The notes under the pieces are model-generated. The model was not told the DNA's origin. It was given only the letters and a program-made list of their open reading frames with translations, and made no database searches. Below, one piece after another: positions 48,000 through 58,499 of a stretch of DNA of 64,000 bases. Source of the DNA: Apis mellifera (lineage: Eukaryota > Arthropoda > Insecta > Hymenoptera > Apidae); contig NC_037647.1 of assembly GCF_003254395.2 (NCBI RefSeq), forward strand, positions 8,505,024 to 8,569,023. The letters are read 5' to 3'. Position 1 is the stretch's first letter. Each line of letters opens with the position of its first letter. The position numbers and the translations under genes are program-made.

Positions 48000-49760
48000 C
48001 TTAACTATTATAAAATAAAAAATAAAAAAGAAACATAAGAGAAGAATTTTATTTTCAAAGTTAAAAGAAAAATCTAAATCCAAAAATCTAAAACAAAGAA
48101 AGAATTTAACATGAGTGTTAAATTCTTGAATTAGAAAAGATATACATAAAAAAGAAAGTTTAATTAATTTGTTTAAAGTTTCTTTTGATTTAGATAATAT
48201 TTTTGTTAAATATTTCTCTTATTTGTCCTTGCTTTTTATTTCAATTCTTTTAGACTTTTTTAACTTTGAGATTAAATTCTTCTCCAATATTTTAATTTTC
48301 TTTTACTACTTCATGATAGTTAACTTTTATATTATAATATCTTTTTGTATTTTATTCATTATTTATGTATTACAATGTAAAATATATTTCTTATATGTTG
48401 CAGCATTGTAAGATTTAGTTAATTGTTATGTTGCATCATATAAAAGAATTTATTATTATGATATATATAAATAATGATAAAATATAAAAACATAAGAAGA
48501 GAATATGACATAAAAAAGTTAACTATGATGAAGTAAAAAAAGGATTGAAAACATAGCTGAAGAATTTAACCTTAAAGTTAAAAAAAATCTAAATCTAAGA
48601 ATCTAAAAATCTAAAACATCAAAAAAGAATTTAAAAAACTACTAATTAAATTAGAAAAAACATATATAAAAAAAATTAAACATTATAAATTTCATAATTT
48701 TAATTTCGTTTTTTTCTTTTCAAATGTCTTCCTTGATTTAATATATTAATATTTAATATATTAAATATTTATGTTAATATTTGATATGATAATATTTCTG
48801 TTAAATCTTTTTTTATGTTTCAATTCTTTTAGATTTTTTAACTTTCAGATTAAATTCTTCTCCTATTTTCAATCTTATTTTACTTTATAATTAATTCTTA
48901 TATTATATTCTCTTTTTATGTTTTATTACTTATGCATCAATATAATTCCTATTTAAATATAAATATTCTTTATTTATATATAAATAATGAATAAATAAAT
49001 ATATATAAACATATAAGAAGAGAATGTAATGATGAATGAAATAAAAGTTAACTATAATACAGTAAAAAAAAAAAAAGAAACATAACTAAAGAATTTAATT
49101 TCAAAATCAAAAAAAATCTAAATCTTAAATCTAAAATATAAAATTTTTGTTTAAATGTTTCCTTTAATTTAAATAATATTTCCATTAAATATTTTTTTTA
49201 TATTTCATTTCTTTTAGACTTTTTTTAACTTTGAGGTTAAATTCCTCTCAAATGTTTCAATTTTTTTTACTTTATGATAATTAACTTTTATATTATATAC
49301 TCTTTTTATGTTTTTTATTCATTATTTATGTATTACAATGTTAAATTCTTTCTTTACATATTGCAGTATTGTAAGATTTAATTAATTGTTATATTGCAAT
49401 ATGTGAAAGAATTTAATATAAATTTATAATATAATTATAATATAAAAATAATGAATAAATAAATAAATATGCAAACACATAAATATATATATAAACACAT
49501 AAGAAGAGAATGCAACATAAGTATTAACTATTATAAAGTAAAAAGAAATTGAAGCATAGCTAAAGAATTTAATCTCAAAGTTAAATAAATCTAAAAGAAT
49601 TAAAATATCAAAAAAGAATTTAACAACAATAATGTTAATTGAATAAAGAAAAAAAAAAGAAAACATAAAAAAGAAATTTAACATAACAATTAACTAAATC
49701 TAACATAGCTGCAAGATACAAGAAAAGAATTGAACATTCTAATATACAAAAAGAATAAAA
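48000..49760. repeat. AT-rich array of palindromic units (unit A)
   Basis: A block containing AATCTCAAAGTTAAA...AAATCTAAA alternates with its inverse, TTTAACTTTGAGATT, at 48.05(+), 48.26(-), 48.56(+), 48.84(-), 49.09(+), 49.23(-) and 49.57(+) kb. Each palindromic unit is about 500-600 bp, with GTTGCAGCATTG or similar near a centre. Frames inside are low-complexity and not genes. Confidence 0.75.
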
Positions 49761-50651
49761 AAAAAAAATTGCCGCCTGGAAGAATTATTTAATCTAAAAT
49801 TTAAAGAAATTTAAAGAATGTTAAAACATAAACAAAGAATTTAACATAAATATTAATTGAATTAGAAGAGACACATATAAAAAAAAGTAACATAATAATT
49901 AACTAAATCTAACTGAACATGAACAATAAAAATTGTATATTAATTGCAATAAATAAGTACAGATACATAAAAAGGGAATGTAACACAAAATATATAATAT
50001 CAACAATTATAAATTAAAAGTATTTGATTGAATCACAGGATAAGATTTTTCTCCAAAGAGGATAAAGTAGAGAATGAAATATTATTGCCATCTCTTAGTG
50101 CTTTTAGAAAAATATTTCTTTAAAGAGATGTTTCTAGTTTTCAAGAGATGGTGCTCATGTTCAATTCTTATCTTATCTCTATTCACTCTCTCTATTCACT
50201 ACTTATTTCTCATTCTCCTCTACGTGTTTCATGGAAAGAAACGTAGGTAAAATTAACGTATAAATGAAATACCGACGAGAAATAGATTGACGCGACATCT
50301 AGGACTTTGTAAAATATATTCTGAACCGAAAAAAGATTAGAGCTACGCTGTCTAGCGTACTATACTCTAATTACGTAAACAATTATTATCACTCAAAGAT
50401 ACAAGAAAAAAAAAATCTTACACTTTATAATTTTCACAAATTATTTTATTCACAAATAAATTCTCCTTTCCGATATATGTTTGTAAAACGTTCAAACTTT
50501 TGATCATTATTAATTTAATAAATCTTAATCACTATAAAATAACCATTGAAATCGCGTGCGCAGCCAATTAGCTCACCTTATTTGCTATAAAATTTATAAC
50601 TGTATCAAAGATACGATTATGAATAATATAGTAAATAATAATGATTTTCCA

Positions 50652-50688
50652 GGTCTCACCGCGTGGAGGTTGCTGCGAATTGGAGACC
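50652..50688 (-). other. Hairpin that buries a splice-donor-like site
   Basis: On the minus strand GGTCTC pairs with GAGACC, and the second arm overlaps CACGCG|GTGAGACC, a donor-like sequence. The plus-strand copy at 62954-62990 has the same plan with an 8-bp stem. A decayed version (ACGTG|GTGAGACT) lies near 39.61 kb. Confidence 0.5.
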
Positions 50689-52087
50689 CACCCTACCCAC
50701 GATCCCATCCACCCTCCTTTACGCAAAAATTTATTTAAAATCAATAATAAATAAATTTTCCTTTTGATATAAGTTTGCAAAACGTTCAAATCGATCGTTG
50801 TGCAAAACAAACAGCAAAAGGAATTCTAAAGAAAACCGGCGCGGAAGACTAAACCTGAAGATAAAATTAAAATTAAAAGACATTCTATTTTCAATTTTTT
50901 ACACTTCCATTGGTATGAAAATGAAAAATGATTGATAGTAAAAAGCGTGCGCAAAAAAAAAAAAGAAAAAAAATAAGCAAAATAAGCATCCCAAAAAGCG
51001 TTAAACCATTTTACCCATCTATTTATCTACAGTATCTACTTTCCTACGATACACTTATTTAATATACTTGATTCTGCATGCACTTAATTCTAAATACGTT
51101 TTCTTTAATCAATATCATACAATTTTCTGTTTTTGTAACAAGAAATTCTGAAACAAATTTAATAAACAATTTAAGAAACAAATTTAAATAAAAAATATAA
51201 CATTAACATTTCACTTATTCTAAAAGTTCTTTTTCGTATTTCTTATCTATATGAGCATTTAAACATTTTGTTGTCTAATGAACTCTGCCTATTGAACATC
51301 TAACAAATTCTCTTCGTATCAACATTCACACTCATTGAAGACATACACACACATTGAAGAATTTTCAAAAAATATACGATATGATATAAAATTACAAGAG
51401 GAGATCAATATGTACTAATGAGAAAGCTAGTGAACAAAGTAAGTAGCTATCAAGTATCAAGTACTTGTTTATAGTGAGGAAATTGAGGAATTAAGGATGG
51501 CAAAATGATCATATTGCCTTGAAAAATAGGAAATATTTGTTTGGAAAACGAATCAGACTGGGAAAAGCGAGGCTGCTTTTTTTAATAATAAGAAGAAGAA
51601 GAACAGAACATCGTTTATAAATCCCATTTATCGAAAAGCTAAATGTTTCCTACCATCGACCTCTTTCCTCTACCTAATAAAAAACGAATTAGAATATTTA
51701 TTTGACGATGAAGTCATCCATATCATTGAAAGCTGAAGAAAATTCCTGAAACAGATTATAGAACAAAATTAATGAAATAACAACAATAATAACAATAAAA
51801 GATAATTAATTCATAGGAAATGAAGATCACACATTATTTCGTATCTATTTTTTCTTGTTTATTTTCTTCAATTCATACCTGTAACAAACTACTGGATTAG
51901 TAATTAAAAAATAATTTAAAAAGAAAATAATTATTAATTAAAAAAAAAATCAAATTATCAAAATGTTGTTAAGCAATTCATAATTTTAAATGAAAGATAT
52001 TCATCGATAAAAAGAGTAAAAACATTTTTTAACAATAAACAAATGCTCTTAATAAGGGAGATGCTGAAAAGAAAAAAACGACAAAAA

Positions 52088-52151
52088 GGTAACCAGAAGG
52101 GTTACCAAAATAATTATCCACTCAATGTGAACCCGAACAAACCGTGAGTGG
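52088..52151 (-). other. 3'-end hairpin pair, copy B
   Basis: CCACTCA/TGAGTGG (52118-52124 and 52145-52151) and GGTAACC-AGAAG-GGTTACC (52088-52106) follow the AATAAA in the same order as in copy A. Confidence 0.55.
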
Positions 52152-52165
52152 AATTCTTTTTATTT

Positions 52166-52817
52166 CGCAACACTAATATGCTAAAATCTCAAAAGAAAAC
52201 GCGAAGAGTGCTTCATTATACATACTTTCAATGCATTTCTTCATCAACAAAAAAGAAAAAAAAATAAAAAAAAAAAGATAAAACATATATACGAAACTCT
52301 AATAAATTAATTAATTTATGCACTCATATATTATTATAAACGCAACACTAAATGCGGAAGATTGCAGCCGTAGTCAGAGACTGCCGTCGTACAATCACCC
52401 TTTGTACAGCCTTTTTGGCTGTAGTAGATGATTCAGGAACTGGAACGTACTTCCACGATTCAAGTGGAAGAAATATGGGCAATTTAGGTAAATAAACGCA
52501 ACACTACTATAAAAAACGCGATATTTCATCAACGCAACACTAACTCCTCAAATGAATTTAATATAAAATTTACTATTATTTTATAAATTTAAAAAGCTAC
52601 TTTCTAGATATCACGATATCATAAATCGTAATTACATTATAGAAAAAAATCAAATTTATATTAAAAGAAAAAAAAATAATAAAAAAATAGACTAATTCAT
52701 AATGAAAATAATTAAAAGCAATCGCGATATTCTTTTTAACGCAACACTAATAACAAACGCGATTATCATTTTATCGCAACTCTAATTCAACCCGTTATTA
52801 ATTAATCGCAACACTAA
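52166..52817 (-). repeat. Array of seven TTAGTGTTGCG motifs
   Basis: On the plus strand CGCAACACTAA or a one-base variant begins at 52166, 52341, 52497, 52533, 52740, 52775 and 52807. Spacing is irregular (about 30-200 bp), so this is a dispersed motif set rather than a satellite. The core AGTGTT also occurs in the AGAATCAGTGTTTG elements near exon 3. Confidence 0.75.
52406..52470 (-). other. Two conserved hairpins near the 3' end, copy B
   Basis: ACAGCC-TTTTT-GGCTGT (52406-52422) and CTTCCAC/GTGGAAG with a 7-base loop (52450-52470). Confidence 0.55.
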
Positions 52818-52992
52818 TGCAAATTTGCCCGCGATTTGCCCATGATGACTGGATGAACGATGGGCCAGCATGCAAATTGGCCAAGACGATACAACATATA
52901 CTACGTATTACTAAAACGAGCACAATGACAAAGTAGTAACAATGACTTCCCATTCTTTGGACCCAGACAAGATCCAAAAGATGAGAAACCAT
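52798..52992 (-). CDS. Small conserved frame with a hydrophobic helix, copy B
   Basis: It encodes 64 residues starting MVSHLLDLVWVQRM, followed by CYYFVIVLVLVI, a likely short membrane helix. The ATG and the helix align with the copy A frame through an in-frame 3-nt indel, and two tyrosine codons differ silently (TAT/TAC). The C-terminal halves are unrelated. It may be translated as a micropeptide, or the match may reflect RNA conservation only. Confidence 0.3.
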   Translation of the reverse strand: MVSHLLDLVWVQRMGSHCYYFVIVLVLVIRSICCIVLANLHAGPSFIQSSWANRGQICISVAIN

Positions 52993-53513
52993 TCGTTGCA
53001 GCCCCTCTTCGTGACAGTTTGTCGAGGCCTCTTCGGTCTTCCTCCTTCGGGCGCGATGCCCGCTGAAACTTAAATCTAGGCTCGAGATTCGCTAATCGCA
53101 AATCAAAGAAAAAAAGAAAAAAAAAGGACTAAATCGCGGAAACTAAGTACATGGACGACCAACGATCGCAATGATCGTTCTCCGTACATGCACAGAATCT
53201 CGAGCGCAACGTTCGTTTCGAAAGCAAATCACGACCGCGACCGCGAAATTCGAAAAATCGACGAGCAAAGCCAGAGACGAATGACACTATCATCCATTCG
53301 TTTCAGCTTCGCCCTCGATTTCTCAAATTTTATTCCCTGAAACAGATTGTCACGCGAAAACGCGCCTACCCGATCAGAGACTGTGACAACCTGCCCGGCC
53401 CTACCTACTTATAATTAACAGACACACCAGAAGTATACTACCTATCCTACCTAACCCTATATTTAAAAAATGGCAAAACGGGCACACCAACACACTCATT
53501 CCACGATTCTCAC

Positions 53514-53621
53514 GCATAATACCCGGGCGCAAAAGCCTACACTAGGGAAAACGTCCCGGGACGCCTCCGACACCCGGGCTTGGCACACTACTCGCACACT
53601 CTAACTTTACGTACCATTTTT
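53514..53621 (-). other. Exon 6 of copy B
   Basis: It follows TCGATTTCAG and ends at TTATGC|GTGAGA. The AAAAATGGTACGTAAA start and the CGTCCCGGGA core are shared with copy A. Confidence 0.5.
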
Positions 53622-53946
53622 CTGAAATCGACTGATGATGGCTAGTGACCATTGCGTGAAACGCGACAAGAACGCGTTTATCTACATTTTAATTGTGAAA
53701 ATTTATGAATATGTAATGTTTTCTAAAATACTAGTCATCAGACTAAATGTCCATACCATTATTGTCAACCAAAATTGTATCATTATTGTAATTTTAGATT
53801 AAAGATTAATAATCTTGCATATTAATTATTTATTAATTATTCGCCATTAAATATTGCGAATATGATTGTAAATTCTAATTGAATAGTGAATAAAATAATG
53901 TGATAAATGAAACGACGCAATTCCACAGCCTAACCATACACACACA

Positions 53947-54138
53947 ATGTGGAAAGTACGTCGTGCACGATACACTAACGCATCATCAGTCGCTAAAAAA
54001 TTTGTATTAACTTATGAACTAGGTCATCATACCCATTGCCTCTCCTTCACTCAAGTAGCACCTGGGCACGTGAGTGAGTTCCTGGCAGTGAACATGGAAA
54101 GGGTTAAATCTGAAAATCCTGAGCTAAAAAGATATTAA
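53947..54138 (+). pseudogene. Antisense frame, copy B (MWK-type), likely decayed
   Basis: The 63-codon plus-strand frame reads MWKVRRARYTN, continues through APGHVSEFLAVN and ends KSENPELKRY. It lies in intron 5, antisense to the RNA gene. It is longer than its copy A partner because of indels. Changes between copies are mostly amino-acid changing, so I read it as a relic or chance frame. Family not recognised. Confidence 0.3.
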
Positions 54139-54424
54139 TATATTCATTTTGTATCTAACGGGCTAATATTCTTTGACTTTGCATTATATTCTTATTATAT
54201 TTCAAATTATTTGTGACTCTACTCTATATTTTATTTTATTAATTGAACAAGTTATTGAAATTTTAATTCTTAATATTGAATTTAAAAAAGAATTAGAATT
54301 ATTCATTGTAATTTAATATAAATATTGATAAAAATATCCTCAGGCGATTCCTTCATCAGAGCATATTTTTTATATTTTCATAAAAATACTATTCAAAACT
54401 TATTGCTCAGATTCTAAAATCTGC

Positions 54425-54733
54425 CTGTCGCGAAATGTCTTCTTGCACAAAATTTAATCCATATTTGTACGAATAAAAATTAAAAAATTTACTATCTACC
54501 AGTGTTGTAAATCATATTCAAGTTATATGAAATTATTATATGACAATCACAATAATCAAATTGATCAAATAACTTAAAATGCTACTCTCAAAGATTCTGA
54601 ATGATAAAAATTCAAAGTAATTATTGTATTACACTGATAATTATATAATAATAATTATTATATGTTCTGGCATTATTAAAATTACTAAACATTTTATATC
54701 AATCAAAAACGCGAAGCGCAAGAAGATCCTAGC
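54425..54733 (-). other. Exon 5 of copy B, ends pair with each other
   Basis: TCTTCTTGCGC (54726-54716) pairs with GTGCAAGAAGA (54448-54438), 11 bp with one G.U pair possible only in the minus-strand RNA. The acceptor is TATTAGTTCAG, and the donor has GC instead of GT. Confidence 0.45.
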
Positions 54734-54776
54734 CTGAACTAATAAATAAAACACAAAAGAAATAATTGTTACTACT

Positions 54777-54807
54777 CGCGGGTAATTATTATAAATAAAT
54801 ACCCGCG
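54777..54807 (-). other. Intronic hairpin 1, copy B
   Basis: CGCGGGTA pairs with TACCCGCG around an AT-rich loop. It occupies the place of the CACGATAT/ATATCGTG stem in copy A. Confidence 0.6.
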
Positions 54808-54841
54808 GTCATTGTGCTCGTGCAAAATTCTACGTATACAA

Positions 54842-54896
54842 CCAATCACTCGTGTCGATTCGGATCTTTCATCCTACGACATGGTTGAATGACCGG
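54842..54896 (-). other. Intronic hairpin 2, copy B
   Basis: In minus-strand RNA CCGGUCAUUC pairs fully with GAGUGAUUGG using G.U pairs; in plus-strand RNA the same positions would be A.C mismatches. The inner helix is UGUCG/CGACA. Confidence 0.6.
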
Positions 54897-54921
54897 AGGA
54901 ACCAAAAAGCATGCGACTCAC

Positions 54922-54991
54922 CATATGCTGCGACGAACGCCTTCACCCTTATTGTAGCTCAGAAGTCATCAGGTACAGGAATGGAAGAAAT
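54922..54991 (-). other. Exon 4 of copy B
   Basis: It follows ATTTGTCACAG and ends at GCATATG|GTGAGTC. It is 70 nt against 77 in copy A, and stops occur in the continuing frame. Confidence 0.55.
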
Positions 54992-55149
54992 CTGTGACAA
55001 ATGACATCATAATTAAAAACACGGTTCTAATTACTTGAAAAAATTAAAATAGAAAACTATGAAATGTGCAATATGTAATAATGATATTGAAATTCCAGTT
55101 AACTTCTATTTAGAAGAATAAAAATTTGGATATATAAAAGCACAATTAC

Positions 55150-55204
55150 CTCTTCGCGTGATGGATGATCGCCTTATTCTCTTGAGAGAAGCACTGACTC
55201 AACC
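55150..55204 (-). other. Exon 3, first module (copy B)
   Basis: It follows TTCGGTACAG and ends at GCGAAGAG|GTAATT. The donor and the AATAAGGCG segment match the inverted third copy at 63.6 kb more closely than the neighbouring modules do. Confidence 0.6.
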
Positions 55205-55703
55205 CTGTACCGAAAACGAATATTTAAAATAAAAGAAAAATAAATAAATAAATAAAAATAGGAAATTAACAACGCGTCCGTATAAATTATAATCGGCGAA
55301 CAAGCACTGATTCTATCTTCGCGTTTGATCCTTCTAATTAAAATTTAATTTAACAGCTGTTGTGCTTTAAAAAATATTCAAAATACCACGACGAAGCAAA
55401 CACTGATTCTATTAACCGCATTGCGCGCGGTCACAAACAATATTTTCTAAGACTAAAGTCCAAGAAAAACTTTCATCAGCATCTGCAATAAAATGTAAAA
55501 TATTGTATTGTAATTTTTTTCTTGAAAAATATAACATTTCGTTATTTAAAATTTGGAATAGTAATAAAGAATAAAACTATATTTAACTTTAAACGTTAAT
55601 AAAATTAAGTTTCTAATAAATTTTAATAATAATAAAAATATGAAATTCTAATTCTAATAAAAGATTAAAATCTAAAAAATGAGAATCTAATGATTCTTCT
55701 TAC

Positions 55704-55758
55704 CTCTTCGCATGATGGATGATCGCCCTATTCTCTTGAGAGGAGCACTGATTCTATT
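55704..55758 (-). other. Exon 3, second module (copy B)
   Basis: It has the same acceptor and donor as the third module and two or three base changes inside, including ATGCGAAGAG for ACGCGAAGAG. Confidence 0.6.
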
Positions 55759-56236
55759 CTGTACCGAAAACGAATACTTATAAAAATAAAAAAATAAAAA
55801 TAAGAAACTAATAACGCGTCCGTATAAATTATAATCGGCGAACAAACACTGATTCTACCTTCGCGTTTGATTATTCTAATTAAATTTAATCAGAGCTGTT
55901 GTGCTCTAAAAAATATTCAAAATACTATGACGAAGCAAACACTGATTCTATTAACCGCATTGCGCGCGGTCATAAACAATATTTTCTAAAGTCCAAGAAA
56001 AACTTTCATCAGCATCTGCAATAAAATGTAAAATATTGTATTGTAATTTTTTCTTGAAAAATATAACATTCGTTATTTAAAATTTGGAATAGTAATAAAG
56101 AATAAAACTATATTTAACTTTAAACGTTAATAAAATTAAGTTTCTAATAAATTTTAATAATAATAAAAATATGAAATTCTAATTCTAATGTAAAAGATTA
56201 AAATCTAAAAAATGAGAATCTAATGATTCTTCTTAC

Positions 56237-56291
56237 CTCTTCGCGTGATGGATGATCGCCCTATTCTCTTGAGAGGAGCACTGATTCTACT
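56237..56291 (-). other. Exon 3, third module (copy B)
   Basis: It follows TTCGGTACAG and ends at GCGAAGAG|GTAAGA, with both sites near consensus. It is 55 nt. One frame (SRISAPLKRIGRSS) is open, but 55 nt is too short to judge and tandem copies change phase. Confidence 0.6.
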
Positions 56292-57129
56292 CTGTACCGA
56301 AAACGAATACTTATAAAAATAAAAAAATAAAAATAAGAAACTAATAACGCGTCCGTATAAATTATAATCGGCGAACAAACACTGATTCTACCTTCGCGTT
56401 TGATTATTCTAATTAAATTTAATCAGAGCTGTTGTGCTCTAAAAAATATTCAAAATACTATGACGAAGCAAACACTGATTCTATTAACCGCATTGCGCGC
56501 GGTCACAAATATTTTCTGAAATTAACATTAAATTAGTAGAGGGATGGGGAATGATAGAAGAAAAAGAAATATCTTTTTGACTTTTCTTCTTCTTATAGAG
56601 CATTTGTTCTGAAAATATTGCCTTTTTATTTTAAGTGATCATAAATTATGTATAAAAATATTACCAATTATTTATTAATATCTGAAATTTAATAAAATGT
56701 TCCTTATCGGATTTTAAAATTTAATTTCCAACGATAAATCATTAATATTTTTCATAAATTTTTAATTTTTTCACTTTTCTTCAACTAGAAATAGTAATTT
56801 TATTATGAATTGCTTAAAAAAACAGTCTAAACTAATAATATGCAATAAAACAGAATAAAAATTTATACGTACGAAATAGAATAAAATTTTACCACGAAAG
56901 AAAGTTACCAAGAAAGACGTCCATGGCGTCCATATTGGAATTTTTCCCGCCTTTTCCCCCCTCGATTAAATCTGCGCAGAAAAAAAAAACTTCTAAATAA
57001 ATGTATAATATGTATGAAATTAGATTATATTAAAGTATCAAAACAATCAAATCAAATAAAAACTCACGATATAAGCCATCAATAAATAGAACACACGTCT
57101 CGAGAAAATTTCAAACGTCTAATTCTCAC

Positions 57130-57284
57130 GACGAATCTACGAATAATATTACTTTGCGCTTCGATTTCGCGCATCGAATAACAAGATGGAGAGGGGATAC
57201 GCTCGACAATTCGACAAGTCGAAACATGTTTTGAACACAAATCCAATTTCTCGGAAGTGAAATATCATAAGAAATGTTTCTAGC
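57130..57284 (-). other. Exon 2 of copy B
   Basis: It is 155 nt long against 154 in copy A, with identical junctions (CTCGAG acceptor, TTCGTC|GTGAGA donor). Internal one-base indels break every shared frame. Confidence 0.5.
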
Positions 57285-57741
57285 CTCGAGCAAATTATAA
57301 GCGATAGACCAAAAAAAGTAAACAATAACATACACGCGAGAAGACGTTGTACACGATATATATACATTCGAAAAGATATGCGATACTTGAATAATACTTC
57401 GAGTTTACGAAATGAATACGTAATAAAATACGTAAAAATGTTCTTTTACTTTAATATGATTAAAATGATAAAAAATAAAAATCAAGAAATTGTAAAATAA
57501 ACATATACGATTAAAATTATATTCAAAGAAAACCAATATATGATTTCCAATTCTGTCTCGAAATATTTCGATACGAGACGCTAATGACGCAGTAAATTCT
57601 AAATGAACGATCGAAGGAAAAGTCGCAAAGAAACACAAAAAAACTAATTAATTTCGTATTCACTACATTGAATGGATTATTTAAAAACTTAAGTTAGCAA
57701 TGATTGATAAATTTGGTAATAATAAGAGCAAAATAACTTAC

Positions 57742-57799
57742 CGAATAATCCGAATTCGTCGACGACACGTCCACTCTACACAATTTTCAACTGTAGACT
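57742..57799 (-). other. Exon 1 of copy B
   Basis: It starts at the TCAGTC initiator and ends at ATTATTCG|GTAAGTT, with the same 58-nt length as copy A. Confidence 0.6.
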
Positions 57800-57885
57800 G
57801 ACGCCATGCGCAGAACGATGCGCAGTGTGATGCGCACTGGTTCGTCTCGCGCCAAAAATTAAGCAGACGTTCTGATTGGCTGGCG
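57800..57885 (-). promoter_or_regulatory. Promoter of copy B
   Basis: Toward the gene: GCCAATCAG, a GGCGCGAGACG stretch, then GCGCATCA, TGCGCATC and TGCGCATGGCG immediately before TCAGTC. It has three TGCGCA-type boxes against two in copy A. No TATA box. Confidence 0.6.
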
Positions 57886-58499
57886 TATAATGCTTATTTT
57901 TCCATTCAAAAACGCGCGAAAAATTGAAATATTATGTATGTATATTGTTGTTTGGAATCCTGCAAAGATATTAACTTATTAAAAACATAATAATAAGAAA
58001 ATTATTAATTTAACAAGATAAATTATTAAATTAAATAAAACAGATTATAACATAAAGAAAGATTTTAATATAAACATTAATTTAAGTAAAATTATATTTC
58101 GTTTAAATGAAATTTAAATAAAAATGAAACACAAAAGAAAAATTTAATAAAAAGATAAATAAATTTATAAAAAGAATGATAGAATAAAAAAAGAAAATAA
58201 AAATAATTCAATTTAATATGATTAAAACATATGAATTGAATTTAACTTTAAAATAAATAAATTTAAGAAATTTAATTAAAGAAATATAAGAAAGCAAAAT
58301 ATAAAAATATAAAGATCAACAAAATAGAAAAAAACTAAAACACAAAAGGATATTTAACATAACAATTTGAAAGATTGGTACATAAGTAAGATATTTTATA
58401 TGAAGATGAACAAAATCTGAACAGAATTCAAATATAAAAGAGGGATAATATAAAGATAAACAAATTTAAATAATATAAATAACATTTTACACATTTATT

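Larger units (their letters stand above)
39480..50500. repeat. Tandem duplication, unit A
   Basis: Landmarks of this segment recur in the same order and orientation about 10.7-11.1 kb to the right: CAATTAGCTCAC (39.49/50.56 kb), the TGACAGTTTGTCGAG block (42.0/53.0 kb), TTCATTGCC-type antisense ORF (42.8/53.9 kb), hairpins (43.6/54.8 kb) and the promoter (47.1/57.8 kb). Blocks of about 80-90 percent identity alternate with strongly diverged AT-rich filler, so the duplication is old. Ends are approximate. Confidence 0.85.
52118..53336 (-). other. Exon 7 (terminal) of copy B
   Basis: It follows CAATCTGTTTCAG after a 177-nt intron (171 in copy A). The exon starts with GGAATAAAATT, which puts a stop into the frame that stays open in copy A. 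It carries the conserved GACCGAAGAGG block, the small frame, the motif array, the hairpins and AATAAA (52164-52159). Confidence 0.45.
55150..56520. repeat. Three tandem modules of about 530-550 bp
   Basis: Three head-to-tail copies each carry exon 3 and two upstream AGAATCAGTGTTTG elements plus an ACCGCattgcgcGCGGT hairpin. The right two are nearly identical (period about 532 bp) and so are a recent duplication. The left one is more diverged (about 550 bp). Confidence 0.9.
52118..57799 (-). ncRNA. Structured multi-exon long non-coding RNA gene, copy B
   Basis: Minus-strand model: exon 1 57799-57742; exon 2 57284-57130; exon 3 in three tandem copies (56291-56237, 55758-55704, 55204-55150); exon 4 54991-54922; exon 5 54733-54425; exon 6 53621-53514; exon 7 from 53336 to about 52.12 kb, with AATAAA at 52164-52159. 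Splice sites match copy A except the exon 5 donor, which is GC here (GACAG|GCAGAT). Three tandem copies of a 55-nt exon shift the frame each time, and no frame survives. Paired regions are kept with compensatory changes, and two helices contain G.U pairs possible only in the minus-strand RNA. No similarity to a known RNA family is claimed. Confidence 0.65.

Noticed and set aside
55150..55204. Coding interpretation of the 55-nt exon (VSASLKRIRRSS frame open in several copies)
   Set aside because: The exon is too short to judge, changes are mainly amino-acid altering, tandem copies shift phase and the next exon carries early stops.
55150..56520. CRISPR-like regular repeats
   Set aside because: The period is over 500 bp, and the repeated piece is bounded by splice signals in eukaryotic-style sequence.
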